Source: a bacterium (lineage in GTDB: Bacteria; Margulisbacteria; Marinamargulisbacteria; UBA817; JABISL01). From it: DNA of 50,760 nt. The translations under genes were made by a program, and so were the position numbers. Of this stretch, positions 42,701 to 50,371 are shown in pieces. The stretch's first letter is position 1. Each line of letters starts with the position of its first letter. Under the pieces are notes generated by a model. That model did not search any database, was not told the DNA's origin, and worked only from the letters and a program-made list of their open reading frames with translations. The stretch lies in assembly GCA_018700055.1 (NCBI GenBank), contig JABISL010000049.1, positions 1 to 50,760 on the forward strand, in the 5' to 3' direction.

Positions 42701-42914
42701 CTATATAGCAGCAATTGGACTTAAAAACAGCTCAAAAAAAAAGGGCGTTATGTATTTAACAATGGCTCTTAGACTAGCAAAATCAAAAAACTATATAATC
42801 TATGCTCATGTAATTTCTGAAATCCTATCAGAATTAGAATTAACTAAAAAAAGACAAAAACAAATATTCTACAAAAACTTATCTAAAACCATGAGACTAA
42901 AATGGTCATCTTAA
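39723..42914 (+). CDS. STAND/AAA-type ATPase with kinase-domain remnant
   Basis: Predicted 1063-residue protein, reading from a TTG; an ATG at 39753 is possible and neither has a ribosome-binding site. Residues about 45-120 match the end of a Ser/Thr kinase C-lobe (IIHKLLAKNPSDRYLSFEGL, DLEKCLESYQKTGTIAHF), but HRD and DFG are gone. The ATPase domain has LYGRTQSKDRL, GEAGVGKT (166-173) and TLFVDDLQWSDP (near 290-300). A helical, TPR-like region follows. Related proteins are kinase-AAA-sensor-output fusions. After about residue 730 the DNA becomes very A-rich and the protein Lys/Asn/Ile-rich, so the C-terminal third may have another origin. It probably acts as a signal-responsive switch for the downstream operon. 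Confidence 0.78.
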   Translation: MAPPYTLTDIMDNEPFISSAITLTSDRKNQDTDPKIVPNAMLELGTRFHTDLTGKAPLLFEDGSSELLYNLLTHIPKPITYIIHKLLAKNPSDRYLSFEGLLFDLEKCLESYQKTGTIAHFFPGQHDRPTQLTFSTTLYGRTQSKDRLKERLNTYESGPHLTLVSGEAGVGKTQLIRNTLAEHLAPNTLQGSGKFDQYSNTPLATLSQILEEVGDNLSKQSLPTNWAESLSKALDPNGRLITDLAPVFEYIIGPQPPLDIIETEDIKNRFLFVFTDFLRMLADHYPVTLFVDDLQWSDPLTLDIIKQLLNLQAPIHIIGSYRSELQTINPAFVTFLSHFQNEAPHKLTEIEIKPLTQDDIDNWLTDLLYCDDQPTDALSQLLYDKSDGNPFFLKQLLQTCIQSNTLHYDKDKQRWHWNIHTIREHQLADNVAKAMASRILTMPQQTITLMQTAACLGTRFSTRYMSIIHSMDALQVELHLWHAVAANFIHHTPNRDTYQFLHDRIQHAYTDSIPQDALTSLHNTIATQLQVAYPSPTGQVLFDIADHLILGKSHTLSEPERLYLLETLLAAGHAAQTNADYSKARRYFDEGRSHIKTIDWKKQYLTAYQLTLGHAKCLYWTSDAQIALDTIQQLEPLVKGKIKRSDLTNLKIEVLIQLNRAEEAKDLFVTYMKRLGIHPPRLMPIQMIYNIFKLNRNLNKTTTRNSPLLTLFPDNGINALYFTDKKLFGYYLITISGKYPINEKDTNSLHLLGGAAVTALHVFNLKKITKKILKKCKRIIQNNKKNRDICIYEFIVGCYCETQLKSQTDAFKTMQSAYMNGIKMGAILNSGFAIATEVINRILLGYPKSTANEVISNYESKYKLFNEISVQSTFDVAKKILDKNNLSKPLKNTKKLTLKLPLHFYLTSKALIDVTNKKYTCAKKAVFVSKKYNVEALGMIQTHIIYFIELLTQYNLLQNKSLSKSKWNIYIYKTCIRFYFWKSIYPISTYLFFYIAAIGLKNSSKKKGVMYLTMALRLAKSKNYIIYAHVISEILSELELTKKRQKQIFYKNLSKTMRLKWSS

Positions 42915-42974
42915 TGAACACTTTTAGCCTATCGATGAAACTTTTTTTTATTAGAAAACACTAGAAAGACATGG

Positions 42975-42980
42975 GATACT
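42975..42980 (+). promoter_or_regulatory. -10-like element before the E1/nitroreductase gene
   Basis: GATACT, one mismatch from TATACT, ends exactly 6 nt before the ATG at 42987, matching the spacing seen for uvrB, ggt, cysM and the 36695 gene. Confidence 0.35.
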
Positions 42981-42986
42981 AATCAA

Positions 42987-45341
42987 ATGGGAAAGAAAAC
43001 AAATCAATCAAAATGTACAACTGATATTAATTATATTTTTAATGTTGAGATTTTAGACCCTGTTTCTGACTATAAAGAAATTAATATTCTTAAATCAAAG
43101 CCTTTTATACAAATAATCGACACAATCACATCTCAAACTAAAGAACTTTTAAAAACTCAGCATCCAAACAAAACAAATCAAAACAAATATGTAGAAACCA
43201 GGCTTACTGAATTAAAAAAATCTACAGATAATTTAGAGAAATTCGGAAAATGGGTATATTATCCTTGGTCAAATAAGCTAATCCACATTTTAAACAAAAA
43301 TGACTTCATATCAGTGAGAACTGATAGAAATCAAAATAAAATCACAAAAAGCGAACAATCTTTACTAATGAAAAAAAGCATTGGAATTATTGGCCTCTCA
43401 GTTGGCGGTTCAATAGCCCTTACAATGGCTCAAGAAAGAATATGCTCAAAATTAAAACTTGCTGACTATGATGAAATTGATCTATCAAACCTCAATCGCT
43501 TGCAAGCTACGATCGACAATTTATATACAAACAAAGCAGTATATACAGCCAGAAAAATAAAAGAATTAGACCCATACATGGACATTGAGGTATTTGAAAA
43601 AGGAATAACAAAAGAAAACATGTCTGATTTTTTTGGAGCCGGCGATAGTAAAATCGACCTTCTAATAGAAGAATGCGATAGTCTAGATATAAAAGTACAA
43701 CTAAGGGAAAAATGCAAAAAAGAGCACGTTCCATTAATTATGGACACAAGTGATAAAGGGTTAATTGATATAGAGCGATATGACATTGATAAGTCATACC
43801 CATTTTTTCACGGCCTATCGAAAATTAAAGACAGCTCTGAATTAGAAGGTTTATCAACTGAAGAAAAGGTACCTTTTATTCTTCAAATACTTGGTGAAAA
43901 CTCTATTTCAAAACGTTTAAAGTCATCCTTTATTGAAATTGAGGAAACCATCTCAACTTGGCCTCAACTTGCTTCTGATGTGAGTATTGGTGGTGGAACA
44001 ACTACTAATGTAGCCAGAAGAATTTTATTAGATGAATTAACTACGTCTGGTCGTTTCTACGTTGACGTCGATGAAATCATTTCGGATCCGCCACATGAAC
44101 CCTCTTTAAGTACTAATATAAATGCATCTGAAATTGATCTATCTCTTATAGAACAACAAATAACACCAGCATACGCCGAAAAAGAAATTCAAAAATTCTA
44201 TAGCCCCAGCAAAAACAAAGAAAACAATTGCTTATCAAAAAATATCGCAATGGTACTTATCAGGCATGCAAACATGGCTCCTTCAGGAGGAAACTGCCAA
44301 CCATGGCTCTGGTACATTAAAGGCGATTACATATTTTTATTTCATAACAAAACAAAATCGAAATCGTTTCTAGATTATAATAATTATGCATCTTACCTAG
44401 CACTTGGAGCTGCATCTGAAAATTTAATCTTAAAAGCCGAAGAGCTTGGATTCATAGCTGACATATCGCCTTTCCCAAATAAAAACGAAACAATTATTTG
44501 TGCATTTCATTTCAAAAAAGAAAAATCTAACAATGATGAAAACAAACTACTTTCAAAACAAATCCCTTTCAGACACACCAATAGAATATTAAATAATAAA
44601 GAAAAACTTCCTCAACATACATACGAAAAACTAAGAGACTCAATTAAGAACAAAACGAATACAAACATTCACTTTATTTCTAAAAAGGACGAACTCGATT
44701 CATTTAAAACTATCTACTCTTCGGGTGAACGTATCCGAATGTTAAACCAAGAAATGCATTCAAATATGATGAACGAAATCAGGTGGACATCCGAAGAAAC
44801 CCAAAAAACATGTGATGGAATTGACATTGAAACACTAGAGCTCAGCAAAACTGACCAGGTTGGCTTAAATATATGTAAAGATTGGAAAACACTCTCAATA
44901 CTTGAATCGCTAAAACTAGGAAAGGGACTAGAAAAATTTCCCAAAAAAATAATATCTTCAGCTAGCGCTATTGGCGTATTGTATACAGAAAAAATATCAC
45001 CACTAGCTTTCTTTAATGGTGGAAGAGAACTTCAACGAGTGTGGTTAAAAGCAACTCAACTAAATCTAATAATCCAGCCTGTTGCCCCACTATGCTACCT
45101 ATTCCCACGTATTAATAATGATAAAAAAGAATCAATGTCTCAAAATTCTTTCAGCGAACTAAAAACTCTAAAATCAAAATTACATGCACTCTGTAATTTC
45201 AAAAAAGAAACCTGTAGCATAATGTATTTTAAAATAGCTCCAAAAACTGACAAAAAAGCAACTCGATCATTACGAGTCCCTACGATTAACACAATATTAA
45301 ACGAAAAAACACTTACCAAGGCCCAGAACAACCATGTCTAA
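42987..45341 (+). CDS. E1-like (ThiF) and nitroreductase fusion, Rv1355c-like
   Basis: Predicted 784-residue soluble protein. An E1-type adenylyltransferase domain (about 125-390) shows IGIIGLSVGGSIALTMAQE, LADYDEIDLSNLNR and DLLIEECDSLDIKV. The two CxxC zinc pairs of MoeB are not seen, so a MoeB role is unlikely. Residues about 415-760 resemble a nitroreductase-type flavoprotein (RHANMAPSGGNCQPWLW, IPFRHTNR, GRELQRVWLKATQLNL, PVAPLCYLF). This layout is known from mycobacterial Rv1355c, whose reaction is unknown to me. The gene is strongly A-rich. It overlaps the next phosphatase gene by 8 nt. It may adenylate and modify a small metabolite with the neighbouring acyltransferase; this is inference. 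Confidence 0.72.
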   Translation: MGKKTNQSKCTTDINYIFNVEILDPVSDYKEINILKSKPFIQIIDTITSQTKELLKTQHPNKTNQNKYVETRLTELKKSTDNLEKFGKWVYYPWSNKLIHILNKNDFISVRTDRNQNKITKSEQSLLMKKSIGIIGLSVGGSIALTMAQERICSKLKLADYDEIDLSNLNRLQATIDNLYTNKAVYTARKIKELDPYMDIEVFEKGITKENMSDFFGAGDSKIDLLIEECDSLDIKVQLREKCKKEHVPLIMDTSDKGLIDIERYDIDKSYPFFHGLSKIKDSSELEGLSTEEKVPFILQILGENSISKRLKSSFIEIEETISTWPQLASDVSIGGGTTTNVARRILLDELTTSGRFYVDVDEIISDPPHEPSLSTNINASEIDLSLIEQQITPAYAEKEIQKFYSPSKNKENNCLSKNIAMVLIRHANMAPSGGNCQPWLWYIKGDYIFLFHNKTKSKSFLDYNNYASYLALGAASENLILKAEELGFIADISPFPNKNETIICAFHFKKEKSNNDENKLLSKQIPFRHTNRILNNKEKLPQHTYEKLRDSIKNKTNTNIHFISKKDELDSFKTIYSSGERIRMLNQEMHSNMMNEIRWTSEETQKTCDGIDIETLELSKTDQVGLNICKDWKTLSILESLKLGKGLEKFPKKIISSASAIGVLYTEKISPLAFFNGGRELQRVWLKATQLNLIIQPVAPLCYLFPRINNDKKESMSQNSFSELKTLKSKLHALCNFKKETCSIMYFKIAPKTDKKATRSLRVPTINTILNEKTLTKAQNNHV

Positions 45342-46701
45342 CATAGAAAATCTTCTCATATTATACGCAGGGCTAGTACTCTTAAACACTGCAATATCAG
45401 CAATCATATGGCGACAGCAAAAAACAACATTATCTAAGCAACTGTTTATTATTTGGACAGCAACTTTTACAGTCTTATTTGCACAAGGGCTATTAACACA
45501 AAACCACTTTGTTATTGCAATAGGGTTTTCTTTCACATTTTTCATAAACACTGCAATCACAAACTTTATTTCAACGTATACCAAAACATCTCTTCCTTCG
45601 AAACTCTTTTATGCGTTATTCAGCATATCTCTCGTTATGGGCGGAATAAGTTTTTATTCTGGCTACTCATTTTTAACAATAACTCTTCCAATAACATTAG
45701 CGGTTTCATTTCCACTGTTTTTTACCGCATACATCGTGTCAAAATCAAAATGGAACAAGCTTAATTTCACAGGAAAAGCATTAATAATAACAATCATTTT
45801 TTTTGCAATCCACAATATCGATTATGCATTTTTACGAACAATTGAATCTGCTACCGCATTAGGGTTTACAGTCGCAACTCTTCTTGTATTTGCTTTGTCA
45901 ATTTTTGCTCCGGCAATTGTACTTGAGGCCGTTACAGAAGAAAAATCAAGAATTTCTGCAGAAGTCGACGTTGCGCAACATATACAAATGGAGATCCTTC
46001 CAAAGAAACCTGAAATACCAGGGCTAGATCTTGAATGTTATATGAAAGCGGCTGACGAAGTGGGGGGAGATTATTATGATGTCTACTCTTTCGAAAGCAA
46101 TGCCTGGATACTACTTGGGGATGTTGCAGGTCATGGACTCGGTTCTGGACTAGTAATGTTCATGGCTCAAAGTATACTCAGCTCGATTCTTCATACGAAG
46201 GTAGACATAACTCCAAAAGAACTTAACTATATTGCAAATAATATTTTGTATGAAAACCTTGAACGCCTTAATGAAAAACGACCAATGACATTAGCTTCTC
46301 TTCGGTTCGAAAATGAAAGAGAATTCACTATCAGTGGAAGTCACGACAATATTTTTATTTATAGAGACAAAACTAAAACAGTAGACACAATCGAAGTGGA
46401 TCAGTTCCCTTTCGGGATTGGATTCATGAACGACATTGAACTCTCAATGATTGAGGAGAACACTCATACCCTAAACAAAAACGACATCTTATTTCTAGCA
46501 ACAGATGGCATAACAGAAGCCCCCAAACTAGGTTCAACTAAAGGGGAACTATTTGGTGAACCACTATTAATAGAGTTCATAAAAACACATGCGGACAAAC
46601 CCACTTCCGAAATAAAAAGCCAACTTATCAATATCCTGGACGAATATACTAACTCAATATATCATGACGATGTGACGTTCATAATAGCTCGTTCCACATA
46701 A
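45334..46701 (+). CDS. Multi-span membrane SpoIIE-type PP2C phosphatase
   Basis: Predicted 455-residue phosphatase. Residues 1-205 contain about seven hydrophobic segments, a possible ligand-sensing unit. A short helical linker (EEKSRISAEVDVAQHIQMEIL) leads to the PPM domain with ADEVGGDYYDVY, GDVAGHGLGSGL, FLATDGITEAP and HDDVTFII. All metal-binding Asp positions look intact. The expected substrate is the phosphorylated STAS protein encoded at 48096. It is A-rich like the preceding gene and overlaps it by 8 nt, so translation is probably coupled. Confidence 0.87.
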   Translation: MSNIENLLILYAGLVLLNTAISAIIWRQQKTTLSKQLFIIWTATFTVLFAQGLLTQNHFVIAIGFSFTFFINTAITNFISTYTKTSLPSKLFYALFSISLVMGGISFYSGYSFLTITLPITLAVSFPLFFTAYIVSKSKWNKLNFTGKALIITIIFFAIHNIDYAFLRTIESATALGFTVATLLVFALSIFAPAIVLEAVTEEKSRISAEVDVAQHIQMEILPKKPEIPGLDLECYMKAADEVGGDYYDVYSFESNAWILLGDVAGHGLGSGLVMFMAQSILSSILHTKVDITPKELNYIANNILYENLERLNEKRPMTLASLRFENEREFTISGSHDNIFIYRDKTKTVDTIEVDQFPFGIGFMNDIELSMIEENTHTLNKNDILFLATDGITEAPKLGSTKGELFGEPLLIEFIKTHADKPTSEIKSQLINILDEYTNSIYHDDVTFIIARST

Positions 46702-46742
46702 TCACATGCACGTTTTCTACACTCCCCAGAAGACAAAAACAT

Positions 46743-47531
46743 ATGACAACAAAAACACTTAAAAAAAATACTACTGAGTTAATAAATGATAAAAAAAATA
46801 TCACTCTCAGAGTTGCCCAAAAGCGATCTGACATTATCAGGTGTCAGTATTTAATCGCTGAGCGCTATAACAAATATTATAAAATATTCTTCTCAAAAGA
46901 CACTGCCGATTTGAATGCCAAGATTGAACCCTACCCACATAAATTCCTCATGGCCCTTCATGAAGATGAACTTGTAGGCGTTATCGGTCTATATACTCAC
47001 AACACCTATATTGAAACATTCGGAAATGTATCTACAGGCGAAATTAAAAAAATATCCCACCAACTCACAAAAGAGAAACCAAACACTACTTTTGTAGAAG
47101 TCACAAAACTTGTCATCACTAGCAAATGGATAGGTACTCACCTCTCTCAACTTTTATTAGGGGCAGCGTTCTCCAAAACTTTTTTATCTTCAAGTGTAAA
47201 TGACTCACAAAACATTATCGTTGGGACTTGTGCCAAAATTTCTGTCTTCAAACACTTATTCACCCCTGTTGGAATTAGCACTCACCTAATAAAAGATTTC
47301 CCTAAATATAAAGTACATGAGCTGTATGGAACTAAGAAAAACCCAGTTCAATCCCGTTTAATCATTCCCGAACTCGATGTACCTAAACAACTATACGATC
47401 TCCAAATACCAGGGACTCATGCAATTGATGCCGTCAAACCTGGCTATAATCTAAAAACTAACGACGGAACAATTAAAATAAGTCGTACAAAAAAAGCCCC
47501 CCCGTCAAAAACGGAGGCTACAAATGTCTAA
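46743..47531 (+). CDS. FeeM-like N-acyltransferase (GNAT superfamily)
   Basis: Predicted 262-residue enzyme. The N-terminal part follows the autoinducer-synthase/FeeM pattern: LRVAQKRSDIIRCQYLIAERY, then LMALHEDELVGVIGLY, TTFVEVTKLVITSKWIGTH and an acyl-CoA/ACP-type core with NIIVGTCAKISVFKHLFTPVG. Such enzymes attach fatty acyl groups to amino acids, amines or lactone precursors. The C-terminal 30 residues are basic and disordered. Its stop overlaps the next start by 8 nt. The end of the gene encodes a GC-rich hairpin (47495-47519). Substrate unknown; I am fairly sure of the fold, less of the activity. Confidence 0.62.
   Translation: MTTKTLKKNTTELINDKKNITLRVAQKRSDIIRCQYLIAERYNKYYKIFFSKDTADLNAKIEPYPHKFLMALHEDELVGVIGLYTHNTYIETFGNVSTGEIKKISHQLTKEKPNTTFVEVTKLVITSKWIGTHLSQLLLGAAFSKTFLSSSVNDSQNIIVGTCAKISVFKHLFTPVGISTHLIKDFPKYKVHELYGTKKNPVQSRLIIPELDVPKQLYDLQIPGTHAIDAVKPGYNLKTNDGTIKISRTKKAPPSKTEATNV
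47495..47519 (+). promoter_or_regulatory. Hairpin over the ribosome-binding site of the 47524 gene
   Basis: AGCC at 47495-47498 and CCGT at 47502-47505 pair with ACGGAGGCT (47511-47519). The right arm holds GGAGG, the Shine-Dalgarno of the ATG at 47524. Read on the minus strand, the hairpin is followed by seven T residues (complement of 47489-47495), a good antisense terminator shape. Confidence 0.4.
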
Positions 47532-48099
47532 TCGCAGCCGACTCCCAGTCTATGGAGTGTATCTAGACAAAGCGGACCGTAAGAAGCCGTTGTCGCATAT
47601 AGACTTCAAGTTCAACCCAATTGACTTCATTGCGCATTGGCAACGATGTGGTGCTACGGCGAATTATTTAGCTGAGTTCCAGGCATACAACTTCGATAAC
47701 CGTAAGAAGGTCACGAACATCATGTCGACCGTATTGAATGAGTTGATTGAGAATGCCGTTAAGTTTTCGGCAGATGCCCATCAAGAAGCGTCCATTAGTA
47801 TCTATAACTATGGCGAAACGTTAACGCTACAATGTGTAAATACCACACAGCTCAAACAAGCCAATAAGTTTGAGGCATTTATCAAAACACTCATGGAGAC
47901 TGAAGTAGAGGAGTTATTCCTTCAACAGATCATGAGTGCCGCTGAAGACGACCATACCGCATCCGGTTTGGGATTGATAACACTTAAGAAAGACTTTAAC
48001 GCCAAAATTGGCGCTAAGATCGTTCCGGATACAGAAAGAAGACTGTATACTATTTATATCAAGGTCGTATTGGACGTCAATACGTTGGAGTCACTATGA
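47524..48099 (+). CDS. Slr1658-like GHKL ATPase regulator (DUF6272-type)
   Basis: Predicted 191-residue protein with histidine-kinase-like ATPase motifs: VLNELIENAVKFS (N box) and ASGLGLITLKKDF (G box). It lacks a phosphoacceptor His domain, as in RsbW/SpoIIAB-type anti-sigma kinases. The family seen in cyanobacteria (Slr1658) is paired with a STAS protein exactly as here: the STAS gene starts inside its last codons (4 nt overlap). It should phosphorylate or bind that STAS protein, opposed by the SpoIIE-type phosphatase. Base composition is back to the chromosome norm. Confidence 0.75.
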   Translation: MSNRSRLPVYGVYLDKADRKKPLSHIDFKFNPIDFIAHWQRCGATANYLAEFQAYNFDNRKKVTNIMSTVLNELIENAVKFSADAHQEASISIYNYGETLTLQCVNTTQLKQANKFEAFIKTLMETEVEELFLQQIMSAAEDDHTASGLGLITLKKDFNAKIGAKIVPDTERRLYTIYIKVVLDVNTLESL

Positions 48100-48431
48100 A
48101 AATCGAAACAGAAGATTACTCAATAGAAACAAATGATCAGCAGGTCATCATTAAAGGCGCGCTACGCCTCCAATCCCCAACAGCCTATGATAAGCCCTTC
48201 GAATCTATTCGAGAAGCAATTACAAACAAACAAGACGGTCTTCATGTAGACATCTCTGATCTCAACTTCTTAAACAGTTCAGGTGTTACATCTCTAGCAC
48301 GCTTGGTTCTTGATGCACGTAAGGCAGATGTTGGATTCACGCTATTATGTAGCGAGGACATCCCTTGGCAGAGCAAGACTGTATCTTCTTTGGGCAAGCT
48401 AAATCCCAAGTTAACGATCAACTTCAAGTAA
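48096..48431 (+). CDS. STAS-domain protein, Slr1659-like
   Basis: Predicted 111-residue anti-sigma-antagonist-type protein. The switch motif DISDLNFLNSSGVTSLARL contains the conserved phosphorylatable Ser. Length and fold match single STAS domains. It overlaps the ATPase gene by 4 nt (ATGA), a typical coupled pair. The phosphorylation state would be set by the 47524 product and the phosphatase at 45334 and/or 36695. The downstream target is not obvious; no sigma factor is present in the window. Confidence 0.85.
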   Translation: MKIETEDYSIETNDQQVIIKGALRLQSPTAYDKPFESIREAITNKQDGLHVDISDLNFLNSSGVTSLARLVLDARKADVGFTLLCSEDIPWQSKTVSSLGKLNPKLTINFK

Positions 48432-48530
48432 GACAGCCAACAGACGCTTCTTACTCGGCCCCAATAGCCCCTGATATATAATGAAATTACGCCATCTTCC
48501 TTAACGATATTCACTAAGGGAGCATAACGA

Positions 48531-50351
48531 ATGCGTTACAAAATTATAGGGTTCACAACATCGGATACAATACGTCATACAACCTCCTCTACTCGGTATA
48601 GTCGACTACTCCCACTACTCCTAACTCAGTTCCCTACGGCCGTAGGGGCAAACACATACGATTGCAGCCCAATTCCCTTTCAACAAACAATTGTCTCCAA
48701 AACATCGCGTGATGGGACCATACAGATGCGATTTGGAGTAACTGCCAACACCGATTGTGATACTGAAATCACCGTAGACTTATATGATCGGACGATCGAT
48801 GATTACACATTAGTCTATGGCAATCTATTTAATTTTCCCTTAGAAGAAATACAACGTATAGATGCTTCAGAAGGATTTCACTTATCTGCCCTCCCCTCAC
48901 AATGGCTGACCCCCAAGACCCATGGTCATTTTCGGTTTAAGGAATTCGACCAAGAGTCGCCGTCTCACCTTCCCCTTTCTCAAAACATCCTTAATCTGGA
49001 CGAAACAGAATGGCCAAACAGTACACCTCAGCAACGAGAAAACGCCATACAGGCCACATTGGACACCATCCATCATGACTATCCGGTTGCCTATGTACAT
49101 ACACGAGACTCAAGCAATTGGCATGCCGCTCTAAGAGACCTATCGGCATCGGACTCCCGTTACACCTTTTTGTTTGACCCAACCCCAGAGCAGATCCCTC
49201 AAGTCCCTACTGACTCTAAAACGGTTGTTATACAAACATTAAATGAAAGTAAGAAAAACACTACCCTGGCTCAAAGTAATATACCAACCGCAGAAAGCCC
49301 TGTTAAAGACTACTACTCTCCCGACACCGAAATCGGCCAATACTATAACACGGCCAAATGCGGTCCCATACTAGAAGATAACCAAACACCAATGGGGTAT
49401 TCCCCAAGTGCGGCCAATCGATTAAACAGGCTACTTGCTCGTCCGAATATTCAGTTTCAACAGACCGCTAAGGTACTATCCAAGGAGCTACATAGAAACG
49501 TTAGAAGCAACGAAATATGGTCACCGCTTGATCGCTTCAAACCAAATCAAGACAAAGAAATAATCAAAAACAAAGTAAGACTCTATAAAGATATACTTCA
49601 TCATACTGAGCCGAGTAGATATGAGCTGTTTCCGGAATGGTTTAGGCCTACTATCCAACTTACAGATCAAATCGCAAAAACATTACTATCAATGAACAAC
49701 TTTGATAATCATGAAGCGCTTTCTGAATTGTGCGCGGCAGTTATCAAAACCGTATTAAGATCCAGCAGCTCTGTTGTGGTTGGTGCTCGAGGAATGGCAC
49801 GTATGGATACCCATTGGGCGGCCGAAAAGGCAATGATCCCCCATTATGCATTTACGGCGGTCATCGATAGTGTAAAGCAAACAATAGAAGAGAATTTTCC
49901 GGTACGTGTGTTATTTTCATCCAAACCCAAGAATGAAGGGGTGCTTTTTGTAGTAAACACGGATCTATACCCTATCCAATGGGCCGAAACGCTTGGCGGA
50001 GAAGTGGGCCATATCGATAGTTGTATAAACGAGCACCTTGAAGCCTGTCAGCCCGGCCTTCCCCACCCTTTCCTAGATCAATTCTGGGGTCGACTATCCG
50101 CTACCCCAGACACCAGTATTCGTCACTACAATAATCGAATACATTCACGTAACTTCCAGGGAATTAACACCGAATTCTACGGCGTAGACATCATGGCCAA
50201 TACCCCACACAAACAAACCCTTCCTGATATAGATGAACCTTATGGATTCTTATCTCCGCTCTCTCACCCTATGGCTAACATCCAAGACGAAGTCGATTGC
50301 CTTGGGGCCTCCTTTCGAGGATTTGAGCGGTCGTTTAATCACGCAGGTTAG
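48531..50351 (+). CDS. Large hypothetical protein, 606 aa
   Basis: I do not recognise this protein. GGGAG lies 8 nt before the ATG. Residues about 25-45 (SRLLPLLLTQFPTAVGANTY) are mildly hydrophobic and could be a weak signal or membrane segment. Cysteines near residues 45 and 77 could pair if exported. The middle (about 240-290) is polar. The C-terminal half includes a conserved-looking segment around SSSVVVGARGMARMDTHW and EVGHIDSCINEHLEAC. It follows the STAS gene by 99 nt and could be the output of that module; this rests on position only. Confidence 0.65.
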   Translation: MRYKIIGFTTSDTIRHTTSSTRYSRLLPLLLTQFPTAVGANTYDCSPIPFQQTIVSKTSRDGTIQMRFGVTANTDCDTEITVDLYDRTIDDYTLVYGNLFNFPLEEIQRIDASEGFHLSALPSQWLTPKTHGHFRFKEFDQESPSHLPLSQNILNLDETEWPNSTPQQRENAIQATLDTIHHDYPVAYVHTRDSSNWHAALRDLSASDSRYTFLFDPTPEQIPQVPTDSKTVVIQTLNESKKNTTLAQSNIPTAESPVKDYYSPDTEIGQYYNTAKCGPILEDNQTPMGYSPSAANRLNRLLARPNIQFQQTAKVLSKELHRNVRSNEIWSPLDRFKPNQDKEIIKNKVRLYKDILHHTEPSRYELFPEWFRPTIQLTDQIAKTLLSMNNFDNHEALSELCAAVIKTVLRSSSSVVVGARGMARMDTHWAAEKAMIPHYAFTAVIDSVKQTIEENFPVRVLFSSKPKNEGVLFVVNTDLYPIQWAETLGGEVGHIDSCINEHLEACQPGLPHPFLDQFWGRLSATPDTSIRHYNNRIHSRNFQGINTEFYGVDIMANTPHKQTLPDIDEPYGFLSPLSHPMANIQDEVDCLGASFRGFERSFNHAG

Positions 50352-50371
50352 GTTGAGTGACTGGTCCCTAT

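Noticed and set aside
42987-45341. Second MoeB/ThiF gene for cofactor synthesis
   Set aside because: The CxxC zinc pairs are absent, and the fused nitroreductase-like half and acyltransferase neighbourhood differ from cofactor operons.
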